Assembly (NCBI GenBank): GCA_012295275.1
Contig: CM022672.1
Coordinates: 5,681,443-5,726,442 of the forward strand
Source: Chrysomallon squamiferum
Lineage: Eukaryota; Mollusca; Gastropoda; Neomphalida; Peltospiridae
Reading direction: 5' to 3'
Length of the DNA: 45,000 nt
The notes beneath the pieces were generated by a model that had not been told where the DNA came from, made no database searches, and saw only the letters and a program-made list of their open reading frames with translations. The position numbers and the translations under genes are program-made. Below are positions 22,293 to 33,479 of the stretch, piece by piece (the first letter of the stretch is position 1; each line of letters opens with the position of its first letter).

Positions 22293-22904
22293 AAGTCACA
22301 AGTTATATTATTTGTGAATCATGTTATAAACATCATTAATTATATTACTTGTAAATCATGTTATGCACCTAGAAATGCTAAAAACGTCATCATTTGTTTT
22401 ACTTGTAAATCATGTTACAAACATTTTTAATTATATTATTTGTAAATCGTCTTACAAATGTCTTTAATTATATTGCTTGTAAATCATGTTATAAACATCT
22501 TTAATTATATTACTTGTAAATCATGTTATAAACATCTTTAATTATATTACTTGTAAATCATGTTACAAATATCTTTAGTTATATTACTCAGTAAATCATG
22601 TTACAAGCGTCTTTCGTTATATTATAACAACAACTACTGTATTAATGTTAATAAATTAATAAATGACATTACTTATATTACAATCACCATTCATTTTATT
22701 ACTTGTAAATCATGTTAAATATACCATCAGTTGTAAATCATGTTACAAACATCATCAGTCATATTATGTCAATATTTTCATCAGTTCTGTTACTTGTGAA
22801 TTAACCTATACATCTATCATGTTAAAAACACCATTAAATATATTATTTGTGAACTGTACATCTATCATGAAATTTTCTTTATATTAGTTGTTAATCGCGT
22901 GGAA

Positions 22905-22939
<35 letters not shown>

Positions 22940-24355
22940 TACTTGTTGAATTATGTTTCCGACTTCATGTTAAAAACATAGAAGTTATAATGTTATTACA
23001 TTTATAGCGTTAATACCGTCATTAACTATATTACTTGTTAATCACGTTAGATACATTATATTATTTGATAATTATATTGCACACCTATTATGATAAAAGT
23101 ATGATCAATTATGGTATTTGTGAATAACTCTAAAAACCTATCATTTTAAAAACATTAGTTATATTGCTTGTGCATCATATTATATATATATGCATAATGT
23201 TCAAAACATCACTAATTGTGCACGACACGTGTTATAAACGCACCATGTTCAAAACGTCATCAGTTACATTAAATGTGAACCATCTTGTTCAAAATTGTTT
23301 TAAAAACCTTTCTCTAATTATGTTAAAAAACCTTAATTCTATTACATGTGAATTATGTTACAGACGTATCATGTTCAAAACGTCATCAGTTACATTATTT
23401 GTAAATCACGCTACATGCCTATTATGCTGCTGAAAGACGTCACATGTTGCATTACTTGTGAATCATGTTACTACATACATCATGTTAAAAACGTCATCAA
23501 TATAATATTAGATGTAAATCATGTTGTATACCTATCATGCTAAAAACGTCATCAATAATATTACACGTATTACATCATCAGTTAAAAAAGTCATCACTTA
23601 CAATATTTGTAAATCACGCTACATATACCTGTTATATTAAAGAAACATTAGCGTTACATTACTTGTAAATCATGTTACAGACCTATCATGTTAAAAACGT
23701 CACCAGTTACATTATTTTTAAATCACGCTACATACCTATTATGTTAAAAACGTCATCAATAATATTACACGTAAAACATGTTACATACATATCATGCTAA
23801 ACAAGTCATGAGTTACACTACTTGTAAACCGCGTTATATATCTATCGTGGTAAAAACGTCATTATTTATATTATATTACTTGTAAATCATGTTATATACA
23901 TATCATGTTAAAAACTTCATCATTTATATTACATTACTTGTAAATCATGTTATATACATATCATGTTAAAAACATCATCATTAACATTAGTTGTAAACAT
24001 TGTTGCATACCCATTATGTTAAAAACGTGCTCGATTTATATTAATAAATATTAAATACTTACTATGTTAAAAGCATCTTTAATTTTATACGACTCATGTT
24101 ATACACATAAAATATTAAAAGCGTCATCAGTTATATTAAATCTGAATCATCTTATATACCCACTATTTCAAAAACCTATCACTAATTATATTAGTTGTAC
24201 AGTTTGTTAAAAACTTCAGTACTTTCGAAAAACGTCATCACCTACATTACTTGTAAATCATGTTTCATACGATTGTATGCTTAAAACATCATCAATTTGT
24301 GAATTACTTGTGAATCATATCATACACCTATCACGTCAAAAACATCATCCCTCAG
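22100..24355. repeat. Minisatellite with 37-bp and 53-bp monomers
   Basis: About 2.2 kb of related units start TTGTAAATCATGTTA. At about 22300-22620 the unit is 37 bp (for example 22501 to 22538). From about 22680 it is 53 bp (for example 23691, 23744 and 23797). The 53-bp unit contains CATGTTA twice, 16 bp apart, and 53 minus 37 is 16, so the two forms are related by loss or gain of that interval. Most 53-bp units also carry AAAACGTCATCA. A CA tract (22258-22291) and a TA tract (22908-22938) interrupt. Short reading frames over the array are not genes. Confidence 0.95.
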
Positions 24356-24359
24356 CTAA

Positions 24360-25090
24360 GATGGAATGCTTATGATAAAATATTTTATTGTGATAATTGT
24401 GGTGGTAAAGACAACAGTAATGATATCTTTAAATGATTATATAATGTCGGTGATGATGGTGATATTACACAGATAAAGATCTAAAAAGAAGAAAACGTAC
24501 GCGTCACTGGGAACAGAATCCTCAGATTCAATTTCTGCGTTTTAAATGCTATGAATATGCGACTAGTTTACTTTTATAGGTGTTCATCCGTCCATGCAAA
24601 CGTACATTGCACATAAAAGGAATACTGTTATTAAACTGAAGAGTTTTGTATACATTCTACTTCTGTTAATAAGTGAAGCTTAAAAAGTGCCCTGTAAGCG
24701 TTTACTTACTAAAGTACCACGTAGCTTTTTAACTCTCATAAACAGATTACTTTCTTTACAAAACTCACCTGATTTAGAACATTATTTTCACTTGACTTGT
24801 TTAAGATACGATGACCTATCAGTTTCTTTTTTTATATTATTATTATATTTAAATTGATAAAATGAGAATGTGTTGACAGAATATATTCTTACTATCGTTA
24901 AGATGTACATATATTCATACCTTCATATCTATCTGCATACACCCATACACATCTACATATACATACACACATAGTTCCTTCGTTCGTATGTATGTATGCA
25001 TGTATGTATGTATATAGGTACATATATTCGTACAGATATATATATACAATCAGATAAAATGCTCCAATATATACTGAAATATATTTCAGT
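24360..25090. other. Unique DNA between two satellites
   Basis: Contains (CATA)n and (GTAT)n arms at about 24915-25030 that can pair. A donor match on the minus strand, AATCAG|GTGAGT, ends at 24769, but the open segment upstream of it is only about 45 bp. No gene is supported. Confidence 0.5.
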
Positions 25091-26250
25091 GTGTAAATGA
25101 TTAGTTTAAAACAAATTAGATTAATAACATATCGTATTTTACAATAGATTAATAAAACATATTACAGTGTAGATTATAATAATATGTTTTATTCCAAATT
25201 GCGCAAATAATAGTCTTATTTCTAAGTACACAAGTAATACGTTTTATTTCAAAGAACAAAAATAATACATTATATTTCAAAGAACGCAAATAATACATTA
25301 TATTCCAAAGTACTATGCTATATTTCAAAATATTCAGATAATACATTTTATTCCAAATGGGAAAATAATAAATCGTCTTCCATAATATAAAAATAAAAGG
25401 TATTTAAAGTATTTTAAGGAAATAATCTAATTATTTTATCTCCTATTAGAAAGTAAACAGTACGACTTTCTTCACAGCAGACATCTAACGTGTCATTTTT
25501 GATAGCGTAAACGTAATTTATCGTATTTCACAGTAGATAGATAATACATCAGTTTGACAGTAGACAAATACTACATTCTTTTTCACAACACACAAATCAT
25601 ATGTTGTATTTCGTATTCCAATGTAACACATCATATTTCACAACATTAAAAACAAAACGTATTTTAAACAATACAAATAATACATTGTATTTGACAGTAG
25701 ATAAATATAACGTAGTATTTGACTTTACGGAAATAATTCATTTCACAGTACGGAAATAACTTAACATATATGGTAGTAGATATTACATAATGTGTTTCTT
25801 ACATAATAGACAAATAATAAATCATATTTCACACTACACAAACAGTGAAGTCATTTTCATGTCGCATTTTACATACTATAATACACTGTATTTCATAGAA
25901 GGTGGATATTGTCGTATTTCACTGCAAATAAAACAGGTGTTGTATTTCAGAGGTCACAAAAATATATGTGGAATTATCACCGACGATAAATCTTATTTCA
26001 TAGCAGATAAAAAATATATTGTATTTCACAGAAGATAAATAATAAGTAATATTTCACAGCAGATAAAAGTAAATTGCATTACACAGAAGATAATAATAGA
26101 TCGTATTTCACAGCAGATAAAAAAATTATTTTATTTTACAAAAGACAATAACAGATGGTATTTGACAACGGATAAAAATTTATTGTATTTCACATAAGAT
26201 AAATACTACATCGCATTTCACAGCAGATCAAAACTCTACTGTATTTCAGT
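25090..26250. repeat. ~28-bp minisatellite, first segment
   Basis: Units of 27-28 bp built on GTATTTCACAGCAGATAAAT (measured intervals 28, 27, 27, 28 and 27 bp over 26023-26160). CAGCAGAT and CAGAAGAT forms tend to alternate at the 3' end, suggesting a dimer. The 5' half is more diverged (TATTCCAAA forms). Confidence 0.9.
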
Positions 26251-26555
26251 GAAAACCTATGATATTAAAAACATTAATTATATTGCTTGTGCGTCATATT
26301 ATATACGCATAATGTTCAAAACATCACTAATTGTACACGACACATGTTATAAACGTATCATGTTCAAAACGTCATCACTTACATTATTTGTAAATCACAC
26401 TACATGCCTATTATGCTAAAAACGTCACATGTTGCATTACTTGTGAATCATGTTACATACTATCATGTTAAAACGTCATCAATATAATATTAGATGTGAA
26501 TCATGTTGCATACCTATCATGCTAAAAACGTCATCAGTTACGTTCTTTTTAAATC
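26250..26555. repeat. Transposed block of the 37/53-bp minisatellite
   Basis: About 300 bp closely match 23130-23550, including the distinctive variants CTTGTGCGTCATATTAT, ATGTTCAAAACATCACTAA and GTCACATGTTGCATTACTTG. The copy lacks the part of the source equivalent to about 23250-23365, which lies between two ATCATGTTCAAAACGTCATC-type direct repeats or their close relatives. The block splits the ~28-bp array, which resumes after it. Confidence 0.9.
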
Positions 26556-26765
26556 GTATGTCGTATTTTGTTGTTGAAACAATATATCATATTTTACTGT
26601 TGACAATACATCAAATTTCACAACAGATAAATAATACATCTTACAATATATATGAATTAAACTGATATAAAATGTATATATCGTTTTACATCTCATAAAA
26701 ATTAATATTTCATTGCATTTACATAAATCACACTTAATTTAACGTTAGATAAATAATACATTATT
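26555..26765. repeat. ~28-bp minisatellite, second segment
   Basis: Diverged TATTTCACA...GATAAATAATACAT units resume after the transposed block and fade by 26765. A (TTG)n tract follows at about 26770-26800. Confidence 0.75.
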
Positions 26766-26809
26766 ACTGTTGTTACTGTTATTGTTGTTGTTGTTGTTGT
26801 TATTGTTAT

Positions 26810-27350
26810 GAAAGTAAAGAAACGACAAATCAGTTATTTTATTACTGTCCAAGCATATATAAATGTACCACTATAGTTTTAAAATTCCCCTTATATATAT
26901 TAATAATATTGGACATCTTCATACTAAGAAATTTAAATCATTTTCACATCAAACCTGGGACTCCTACAATATATAAAGCAGACGAGTGTCCTGAACACAT
27001 CAATTTTTCATATCTTAATGCATTTCACATACCAACTTAATATGAAACTGTGCTGAAGAATGCATACTCAGCAAATGTGTACCTACGACCATTTTTAACA
27101 AGTACAAAGAAAGCAACACCATTACTTCACAATTAATTCGTTTTGTAATTGTAGGCGGCCATTTTGTCGTCCTTGCGAACTCCTTCCACTCGATGGAAAA
27201 ACAAATAAAATAAAAATGACTTTGCCGTAGGTGTACCGTTTCCATCTAACATCAACGTTCAATCAAGGTCGTCAGTAAACTAGACTATTGTCATTACAAT
27301 GAAAGATCGTGATTTTTTAAATTAAAAATGGCAGATGTTTGATCCAGTGA
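26810..27350 (-). other. Balanced-composition island, possible promoter or first exon
   Basis: This stretch has no repeats and more G+C than its flanks. On the minus strand an ATG frame runs from 27245 to 27015 (76 residues, beginning METVHLRQSHFYF). A second ATG in a strong context (ACAAAATGGCCGCC, start at 27162) opens only nine codons. The plus-strand form GCGGCCATTTTG (27155-27166) resembles a YY1-type promoter motif, which often overlaps a start codon. I recognise no family and see no splice donor that would extend either frame. Confidence 0.2.
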
Positions 27351-27360
27351 CAATATATAG

Positions 27361-27580
27361 TGAAAAAAAAAAAGAAAAAAAAAAAAAAAAAAGATGAGAC
27401 GATTATATTATTGTGTTTTGTTGTTGTTTTCTTTTAATAGTTTTGTTTTGTTCATTACTTTTCTTTAATTTTCTTTAATTTTATTTTATTATTTTTTTTT
27501 GTTTATGTATATGACATTTTAAACTGGTTTTTTTCTTCTATTTTTAAAAATCCTTTTTTTTTTTTTTTTTTTTTAAAAGA
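27361..27580. repeat. Poly-A/poly-T low-complexity block
   Basis: A-runs (27361-27392) then T-rich sequence with a poly-T at about 27553-27574; possible long foldback. Confidence 0.85.
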
Positions 27581-27814
27581 TATTTTTGATACTTTTCACG
27601 TTCTTGCTATTGTTACTGTCAGTGTTGTTGATACTGCAATTTATATCATTCAAAATATGCTGACTGTTATCAGTTTTACGTTACCTGCAGTTTAGATCTA
27701 AATTTTGAGGACTGTAGTATCAGAAATAAAACAGAAATATAAACAAGAACAACAAAACTATTACAGACGCCGAAACTAGATACTGACAAAACACTTCATT
27801 ACTCTCGAATTACC

Positions 27815-28200
27815 CTTTTCATCATCATCGTCAATTTAATTACCACCACCATTCATTATATCATCATTATCATCAGTTATCTTTATCATATTATTTTATT
27901 ATCGTTATAGCAATTATTCTTTCCATTATCAAGTGTTTATTATCATAATTTTCTCACCAATACTATCATGATCATTATTGCCAGCCGCCATCATCAGAAT
28001 CACTGTTACCAGTATATTCATATCATCATCATCATCATTAACACTACCATTGTCTTCTAAATCATCATTATCATCACTATTTCAGAGGTTATTATTACTG
28101 GTAGTAACAATGCTAATATGGCTGCCTCAGCTACTACAACTACCACTGCTACGACTATTGCTACTACTACTACTACTAATAATAATAACAACGACGGCGA
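27815..28200. repeat. Degenerate (ATC/CAT/ACT)n tract
   Basis: ATC-like triplets grade into ACT/GCT triplets at 28110-28180 and then AAT/ACA/GAC. This is the same motif class as the arrays at 13.6 kb and 31 kb. Confidence 0.8.
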
Positions 28201-28237
28201 CAACGACAACAAAATGTTTAAAATTTTACGTCAACAG

Positions 28238-28403
28238 ATCTTTGGTATCTGGCTGGACAGCTCTTACTGATGGCCTTGACATAAAAATCTTAGCATCCGT
28301 CAGGCAAAAGCCTGGTGACCAATTTTCCAGTATATTACACCTAGCTGTCACATCCAGTGATTTACACCATTATTCATACCGAAACGATAACAAGAAACAA
28401 TAA
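28238..28403 (+). other. Weak terminal-exon candidate
   Basis: After ACGTCAACAG (AG ends 28237) one frame is open for about 54 codons to a TAA at 28401-28403, with mixed protein-like composition: SLVSGWTALTDGLDIKILAS, then VRQKPGDQFSSILHLAV. Other frames stop within the segment. There is no strong polypyrimidine tract. The frame also runs back upstream into triplet-repeat DNA, so its openness is partly inherited from that repeat. Family not recognised. Confidence 0.2.
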
Positions 28404-28518
28404 ACTGAACAAATTTATAAATAGATTAGAATCAAAGAGATTTTTGATGTAAGTTAAAACTCTCGTTCTGTGTTTTTTTTTTTTTTTCTTCCCCCGACTG
28501 CTAATTAATTCTATTCAG

Positions 28519-28599
28519 TGGCCCAGTGTGAAAACCTACTCCTACACACAATTCATTTCACTTTCTACTGCCAGTGGATGGAACAAGCTTTCGGATCAG
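28519..28599 (+). other. Candidate 81-bp exon with good splice signals
   Basis: A poly-T/C tract (28470-28496), a possible branch-point TGCTAAT and TTCTATTCAG (AG ends 28518) precede the segment, and ATCAG|GTAGGT follows it (donor at 28599/28600). The segment is exactly 27 codons. One frame reads WPSVKTYSYTQFISLSTASG, then WNKLSDQ, with phase 0 at both ends. A second frame is open too, so the coding phase is not fixed by sequence. It opens the CpG-containing island at 28.5-28.85 kb. Family not recognised. Short open exons between chance signals do occur, so confidence is modest. Confidence 0.3.
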
Positions 28600-28619
28600 G
28601 TAGGTCAAGAACAAACGAT

Positions 28620-28832
28620 TTAGTCGTTAAGAACCGCTTTTTTGGGGGAAATCGTTGAAGCGAAAACGCCGGCAGTCGGTCGTCTGGTCTCTAATTGTGC
28701 ACGATTGTCTTTCTCTATCTCTCTACCTGCGGCTCGTCGAAGCAGAACTTTCGTTCTGAGGGACGTCCATGACAAGATCTTAATCACTGTTAGGTGATCA
28801 CGCAAGCCAGGCAGTGTACGTTGTAGTAGCAT
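28620..28832 (-). other. 70-codon ATG frame in CpG-containing island, minus strand
   Basis: On the minus strand ATG at 28832 opens MLLQRTLPGLRDHLTVIKIL and runs to a stop at 28620. An internal CCGCAG|GTAGAG could act as a donor after about 35 codons. The region has noticeably more CpG than nearly all of the window, as expected of an unmethylated promoter-proximal segment. It overlaps, on the opposite strand, the sequence just after the candidate exon at 28.52-28.60 kb; at most one of the two is likely to be real. Arg-rich, family not recognised. Confidence 0.2.
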
Positions 28833-28948
28833 GCAAAATATTTACTTATGTAGTGAATTTGTGCAGCTTCTTCTTAAGCGATTTTTAATGTTAAGTGTGC
28901 AGTATTCGTCAGAAAGAAACAATGAAAAATGGTCATGAAAATGTTAAA

Positions 28949-28950
<2 letters not shown>

Positions 28951-28987
<37 letters not shown>
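28951..28987. repeat. (GT)n microsatellite
   Basis: Perfect GT dinucleotides, about 37 bp. Confidence 0.95.
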
Positions 28988-28988
<1 letters not shown>

Positions 28989-29089
28989 TTAATAAATCTA
29001 GAAAACTAAGTGTATTGTTTGAACGAGCTGTTACATAACCCAGATGTCTCCGAGAGAAAGACATGTATTGTAGGTGAAATATTTTTACT

Positions 29090-29748
29090 AAATGATGTTA
29101 TCTATATTACAAGTTGTCATTAATATATTTGTTCTTTATTTTACTTTTTTCTTAAATATTTACTTTTTATTTGTTTTTCCTTTTGTTATTTTTATTTTTT
29201 ATTTTTTATTTTTTTTATTATTTTCTTCCTTTTTTTTTTCTTTAATATTCAATTTATTCAGAATTTTTTTTTTTTGGGGGGTAATTTTAAATACTCTATT
29301 TAATTTTAAATAATTATTCCTTTTTTTTTTTTTTTTTTTTTTAATAAAAAGTCGTTTCTTTTTTCTGTTAAATTTTCTTTCACTTAAGATTCTTTTTTTT
29401 ATTATTTTAATCTGTCTTTCATTCACTTTCTTCATTTTGTTTTAAATCATTTTAATTCCTTTTTTCTTTCTCTCCTGATTTTTTTTTTGTTTAAATTTCT
29501 TTTATCTAACAGAGTATTTTTAAATAATAAATACCAAATTAAATGTATCTGACATTTTGTTTTATGACTTGAGTAATTTTTTTTTTCATCTGTGACATTT
29601 AAAAATAATATATATAGAATATACAAAATGAACACTGTAGAAGATTTTATAATATTTATAATTATTATCACTGTTAATTAATTAACTAAAAACATATTGT
29701 CTGGTTATTAATATTTTTATTCTTTAAACAGGTGCAGTTAGGGCTGTG

Positions 29749-29785
<37 letters not shown>

Positions 29786-30900
29786 TCTATTTATCTATTT
29801 ATTTATTTTATTTTATTTTATTTTATTTTATTTTATTTTTTTTTATTTATTTTTATTTTTAAGTACTTTCCATAACAAAAATATAACTATATATTTTTCA
29901 TATTTGCTACAGTAATGTGACAATTGTTCTAATGAAACTTAGGTTGTATATATTTTTTATTTATTTTTGAGTGGTTTGCAAATTTATAAATTAATTATTC
30001 TACTTGCAGGCTGTTTTAGCATTGTTACACATTTGTTTTAAAGAAAATTTTATTTAATTTTTCTTGTTATTTATTTATTTTGTTGCATATTTTATGATGT
30101 AATGACAAGAGAGAGAGAGAGAAAAAAATCTTCCACAAATTTAACTTCCAGAATGATAGCAGGGACATAAAATAGTTAGATCCTTGATATTTATTTTTAA
30201 ATTAAATTTTGTGTTAAATTTCACACTGTGTAATGATAAAAAAATTTAAAATGTTTATTTTTTTTTCTTTTATATTAAGTCAAGCTGTGATAAAAAATAT
30301 CTGACATTAACAAAACACAAATTAATTGCTGATCTGAAATTATTTATTTAATATTATAATTTTTTATTTGTTTGTCTATTTAATTTATTTAATTCATCAA
30401 AGAAATCGTCTCTTTTCTGGATTCATTTTTGACTTTCTGTTATTAACAATGATTTCCAGAAATTTTGAAATTTTGAAATTTTGATTTTTTTTTTTAATAC
30501 CGAGTTCCAGAATAGTTTAAATTTAGTAATACAGAATTCTAGAAAAATTTCATTTTATTATTAACATTTTTGTTTCATAAGAGATTGCAATTAACATAGC
30601 AATTAAATTTTTAAAAATACCAATAGTTTACAAATAAAAGAGAAAAGTATTTGATCTATCAAACAGATTCACAGTTATTACAGTAAATTTACAGATGTAA
30701 TTGATTATTTATATTTTAATTATTTATTTAATTATATACTTTTGACTGAATTTTGCTGATTATTTATTCAGACATTTATTTACTTATTTGACTGCTTGTA
30801 TATTTAGTTAATTTGTTTGATTTTTTTTTCATTTGTTTGTTTTTACCTGATAGTTTTTATTACTTTTGTGTACCTTACAAATAATAAACACACAATCATT
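29090..30900. repeat. T-rich low-complexity region with (TTTA)n/(TTTTA)n core
   Basis: The plus strand is strongly T-biased, with many TTTTTATTTTT-like runs. At 29750-29840 TTTA units change to TTTTA units through a short TCTA-containing zone. From 29900 onward the sequence is unique but still T-rich. No gene is found, and the frames across it are poly-Phe or poly-Lys. Confidence 0.8.
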
Positions 30901-31024
30901 AATTTATTTTTATTTTTATTTTAAAGAAAATAATAATAGTATTACTATATTTGTTTAAAGATTTGTTTCACATGAAAATTCCTCAGAAATTAATTTTTGA
31001 AATTCTTTATTTTTCAGAACAAAT

Positions 31025-32035
31025 CTTTATAAAGCTATCATGATCATCAACACCATCATGATCATGTCTTTCATGACTGATGGTGTCTGCATCTTCATCA
31101 TGTCCATCACCTTTGTCATCAAAACCACCACCACTGTCATTGCCATTATCATTTTGCCATCATCATCACTATCATTATTATGATACCATCATCACTGTTA
31201 CAGACATCATCATGGTCATTATCATTTTACAACCATCATCATTGTCATTGTCTTTCTACCATCTTCATCATTGCCATTATCATTTTACCATCATCTTCAT
31301 TGTCAATATCATTATCATTGTTATTAGCATTGTCATTAGCATTTTGCAATCATCATCAGTCATCATTTTACCATCATCATTAGTGTCATTATCATTAAAA
31401 ATCATCATTATTATTGCCTTTATACCATCATCATCATTGCCATTATCATTTTACCACCATCATCACTGTCATTATCATTAAACTATCAACATCATTGTCA
31501 TTATCATTTTACCACCATAATCATCGTCATTATCATTAAACTGTCATCATCACTGTCATTATAATTTTGCTATCATTATAGTTGCAGTCATTATCTTTGT
31601 AACATCATGATTGTAACAATCATTATCATAATCATCATATATCATTATCATCACTGTAATCATTATTATATTATGATTATCATTTTAATTATCATTTTGC
31701 TGTCCTCTTTATCACAACCATCATCATGGTCATTATCATTATATTATCATCACTGTTGCCATCATTATAATTATCATTGCAGTTATGCCACAATGATTGT
31801 TACCATTACTCTAATACTGTCATTAGAATTATACTGTCATCATTATTATCATTATTATCGTTATCATCACATCAGTTATTATTATACCAGGTCATAATAC
31901 CATTACCTTCATTGTTATTTCATTATACAATCATTGTTGTCAGTATGCCATCATCATCAATCATCAATATTCTTAAAACAATAAAGATTATTGTCATTAT
32001 TACCAAACATTATCATTAACATCATTGTTGTTGTT
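31025..32035. repeat. 29-bp minisatellite of ATC-like triplets
   Basis: Units of 29 bp start GTCATTATCATT. Intervals of exactly 29 bp are measured at 31468, 31497, 31526 and 31555. Units with TTTTACC and TTAAACT alternate there, giving a 58-bp dimer. Because 29 is not a multiple of three, the Ser/Ile/His frames shift from unit to unit, which argues against coding. The 3' end decays into ordinary (ATC)n/(TTG)n and (TTA)n. Confidence 0.9.
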
Positions 32036-32059
32036 GCTGTTGTTGTTATTATTATTATT

Positions 32060-32320
32060 ATTATAAATAGTCTACTACTACCTGTAAATAAGTCTTGCAC
32101 AAATATTACTTGAGAATAATTTCTGTTACAATATTTGTAAATAAATAACTTTAAAGATTTAAGTTAAAATGGACTGTTACAGAAATTCTACATAAATTCT
32201 AATAGAATCAGTTTATTTAAATTGTATCCATTATAAATCTTCTTGCTTTAAACATTTTGTATTCATCCATGTTTAGGTTTTTTTACTAACTAAACTGCAT
32301 AGGATAAACCAATTCATATT
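32060..32320. other. Unique AT-rich spacer between satellites
   Basis: About 260 bp without repeats or frames, separating the 29-bp and 69-bp arrays. Confidence 0.6.
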
Positions 32321-32324
32321 TAGG

Positions 32325-33300
32325 TATGCAATATAAGATAGAGTTTTAAGTATGCAAAATATACCAAATTAGTTACACTTACAAAATATACAACATACAT
32401 TGAATTTCATAGTTTTAACCATGCAAAATATGCTAAATTAGTTAAAGTAACAAAATATACAACATACATTGAATTTCATAGTTTTAACCATGCAAAATAT
32501 GCTAAATTAGTTAAAGTAACAAAATATACAACATTGAATTTCATAGTTTTAACCATGCAAAATATGCTAAATTAGTTAAACTTACAAAATATACAACATA
32601 CATTGAATTTCATAGTTTTAACTATGCAAAATATGCTAAATTATTTTAACTAACAACATATACAACATACACTGAATTTCATAGTTTTAACCATGCAAAA
32701 TATGCTAAATTAGTTAAACTAACAAAATATACAACATATATTGAATTTCATAGTTTTAACTATGCAAAATATTCTGAATTAGTTAAAGTAACAAAATACA
32801 CAACATACACTGAATTTCATAGTTTTAACTATGCAAAATATGCTAAATTAGTTAAACTAATAAAATATACAACATACAATGTATTAGATAGTTTTAACTT
32901 TGCAAAATATTCTAAATTAGTTAAACTAATAAAATATACAACATACACTGAATTTCATAGTTTCAACATTTCAAAATATGCTAAATTAATTAAACTGTTA
33001 AAATATACAACATACAATGTATTAGATAGTTTTAACCATGCAAAATATGCCAAATTATTTTAACTAATAAAATATGCAACATAATTTGAATTAGATAGTT
33101 TTAACTATGCAAAATAGGCTTAATTAGTTAAACTAATAAAATATACAACATACACTGAATTTCATGGTTTAACTATGTAAAATAAGCTAAATTACTAAAA
33201 CTAATAAAATATACAACATACATTGAATATAAAATTTTATACAAATAGAGTAAATTAATTAAACTAATATGTTTTAACTAAATGATATATACTGAATTAG
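32325..33300. repeat. 69-bp minisatellite, about 13 copies
   Basis: Units contain GAATTTCATAGTTTTAAC, ATGCAAAATATGCTAAATTA and ACAAAATATACAACATACA. The interval 32401 to 32470 is 69 bp; one early unit is about 65 bp through loss of part of ACATAC. Divergence rises towards the 3' end, where units lose the ATGCAAAATATGC part and merge into the next array. Confidence 0.95.
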
Positions 33301-33479
33301 TTAAAATTATTTAGTCAATCCAGAAAATTTTAAAATAAACCATTTTAAAATTTAAGAATAAAATATATACTGAATTGACTGAAATACTTTAATTAAACTA
33401 ATAAAAGATTTAAGTATACAGCACATATTCATTTAGTTAAACCAACAAGTATACAAAATACTGAATTAGTGTAACTGCG

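Noticed and set aside
24763-24815. AATCAG|GTGAGT donor on the minus strand
   Set aside because: The open segment before it is about 45 bp, and its only possible acceptor lies in purine-rich DNA.
28620-28832. A small nuclear RNA, 5S RNA or tRNA gene in the GC-balanced island
   Set aside because: I compared the island with the conserved blocks of U1, U2, U6, 5S and tRNA as I know them and found no match.
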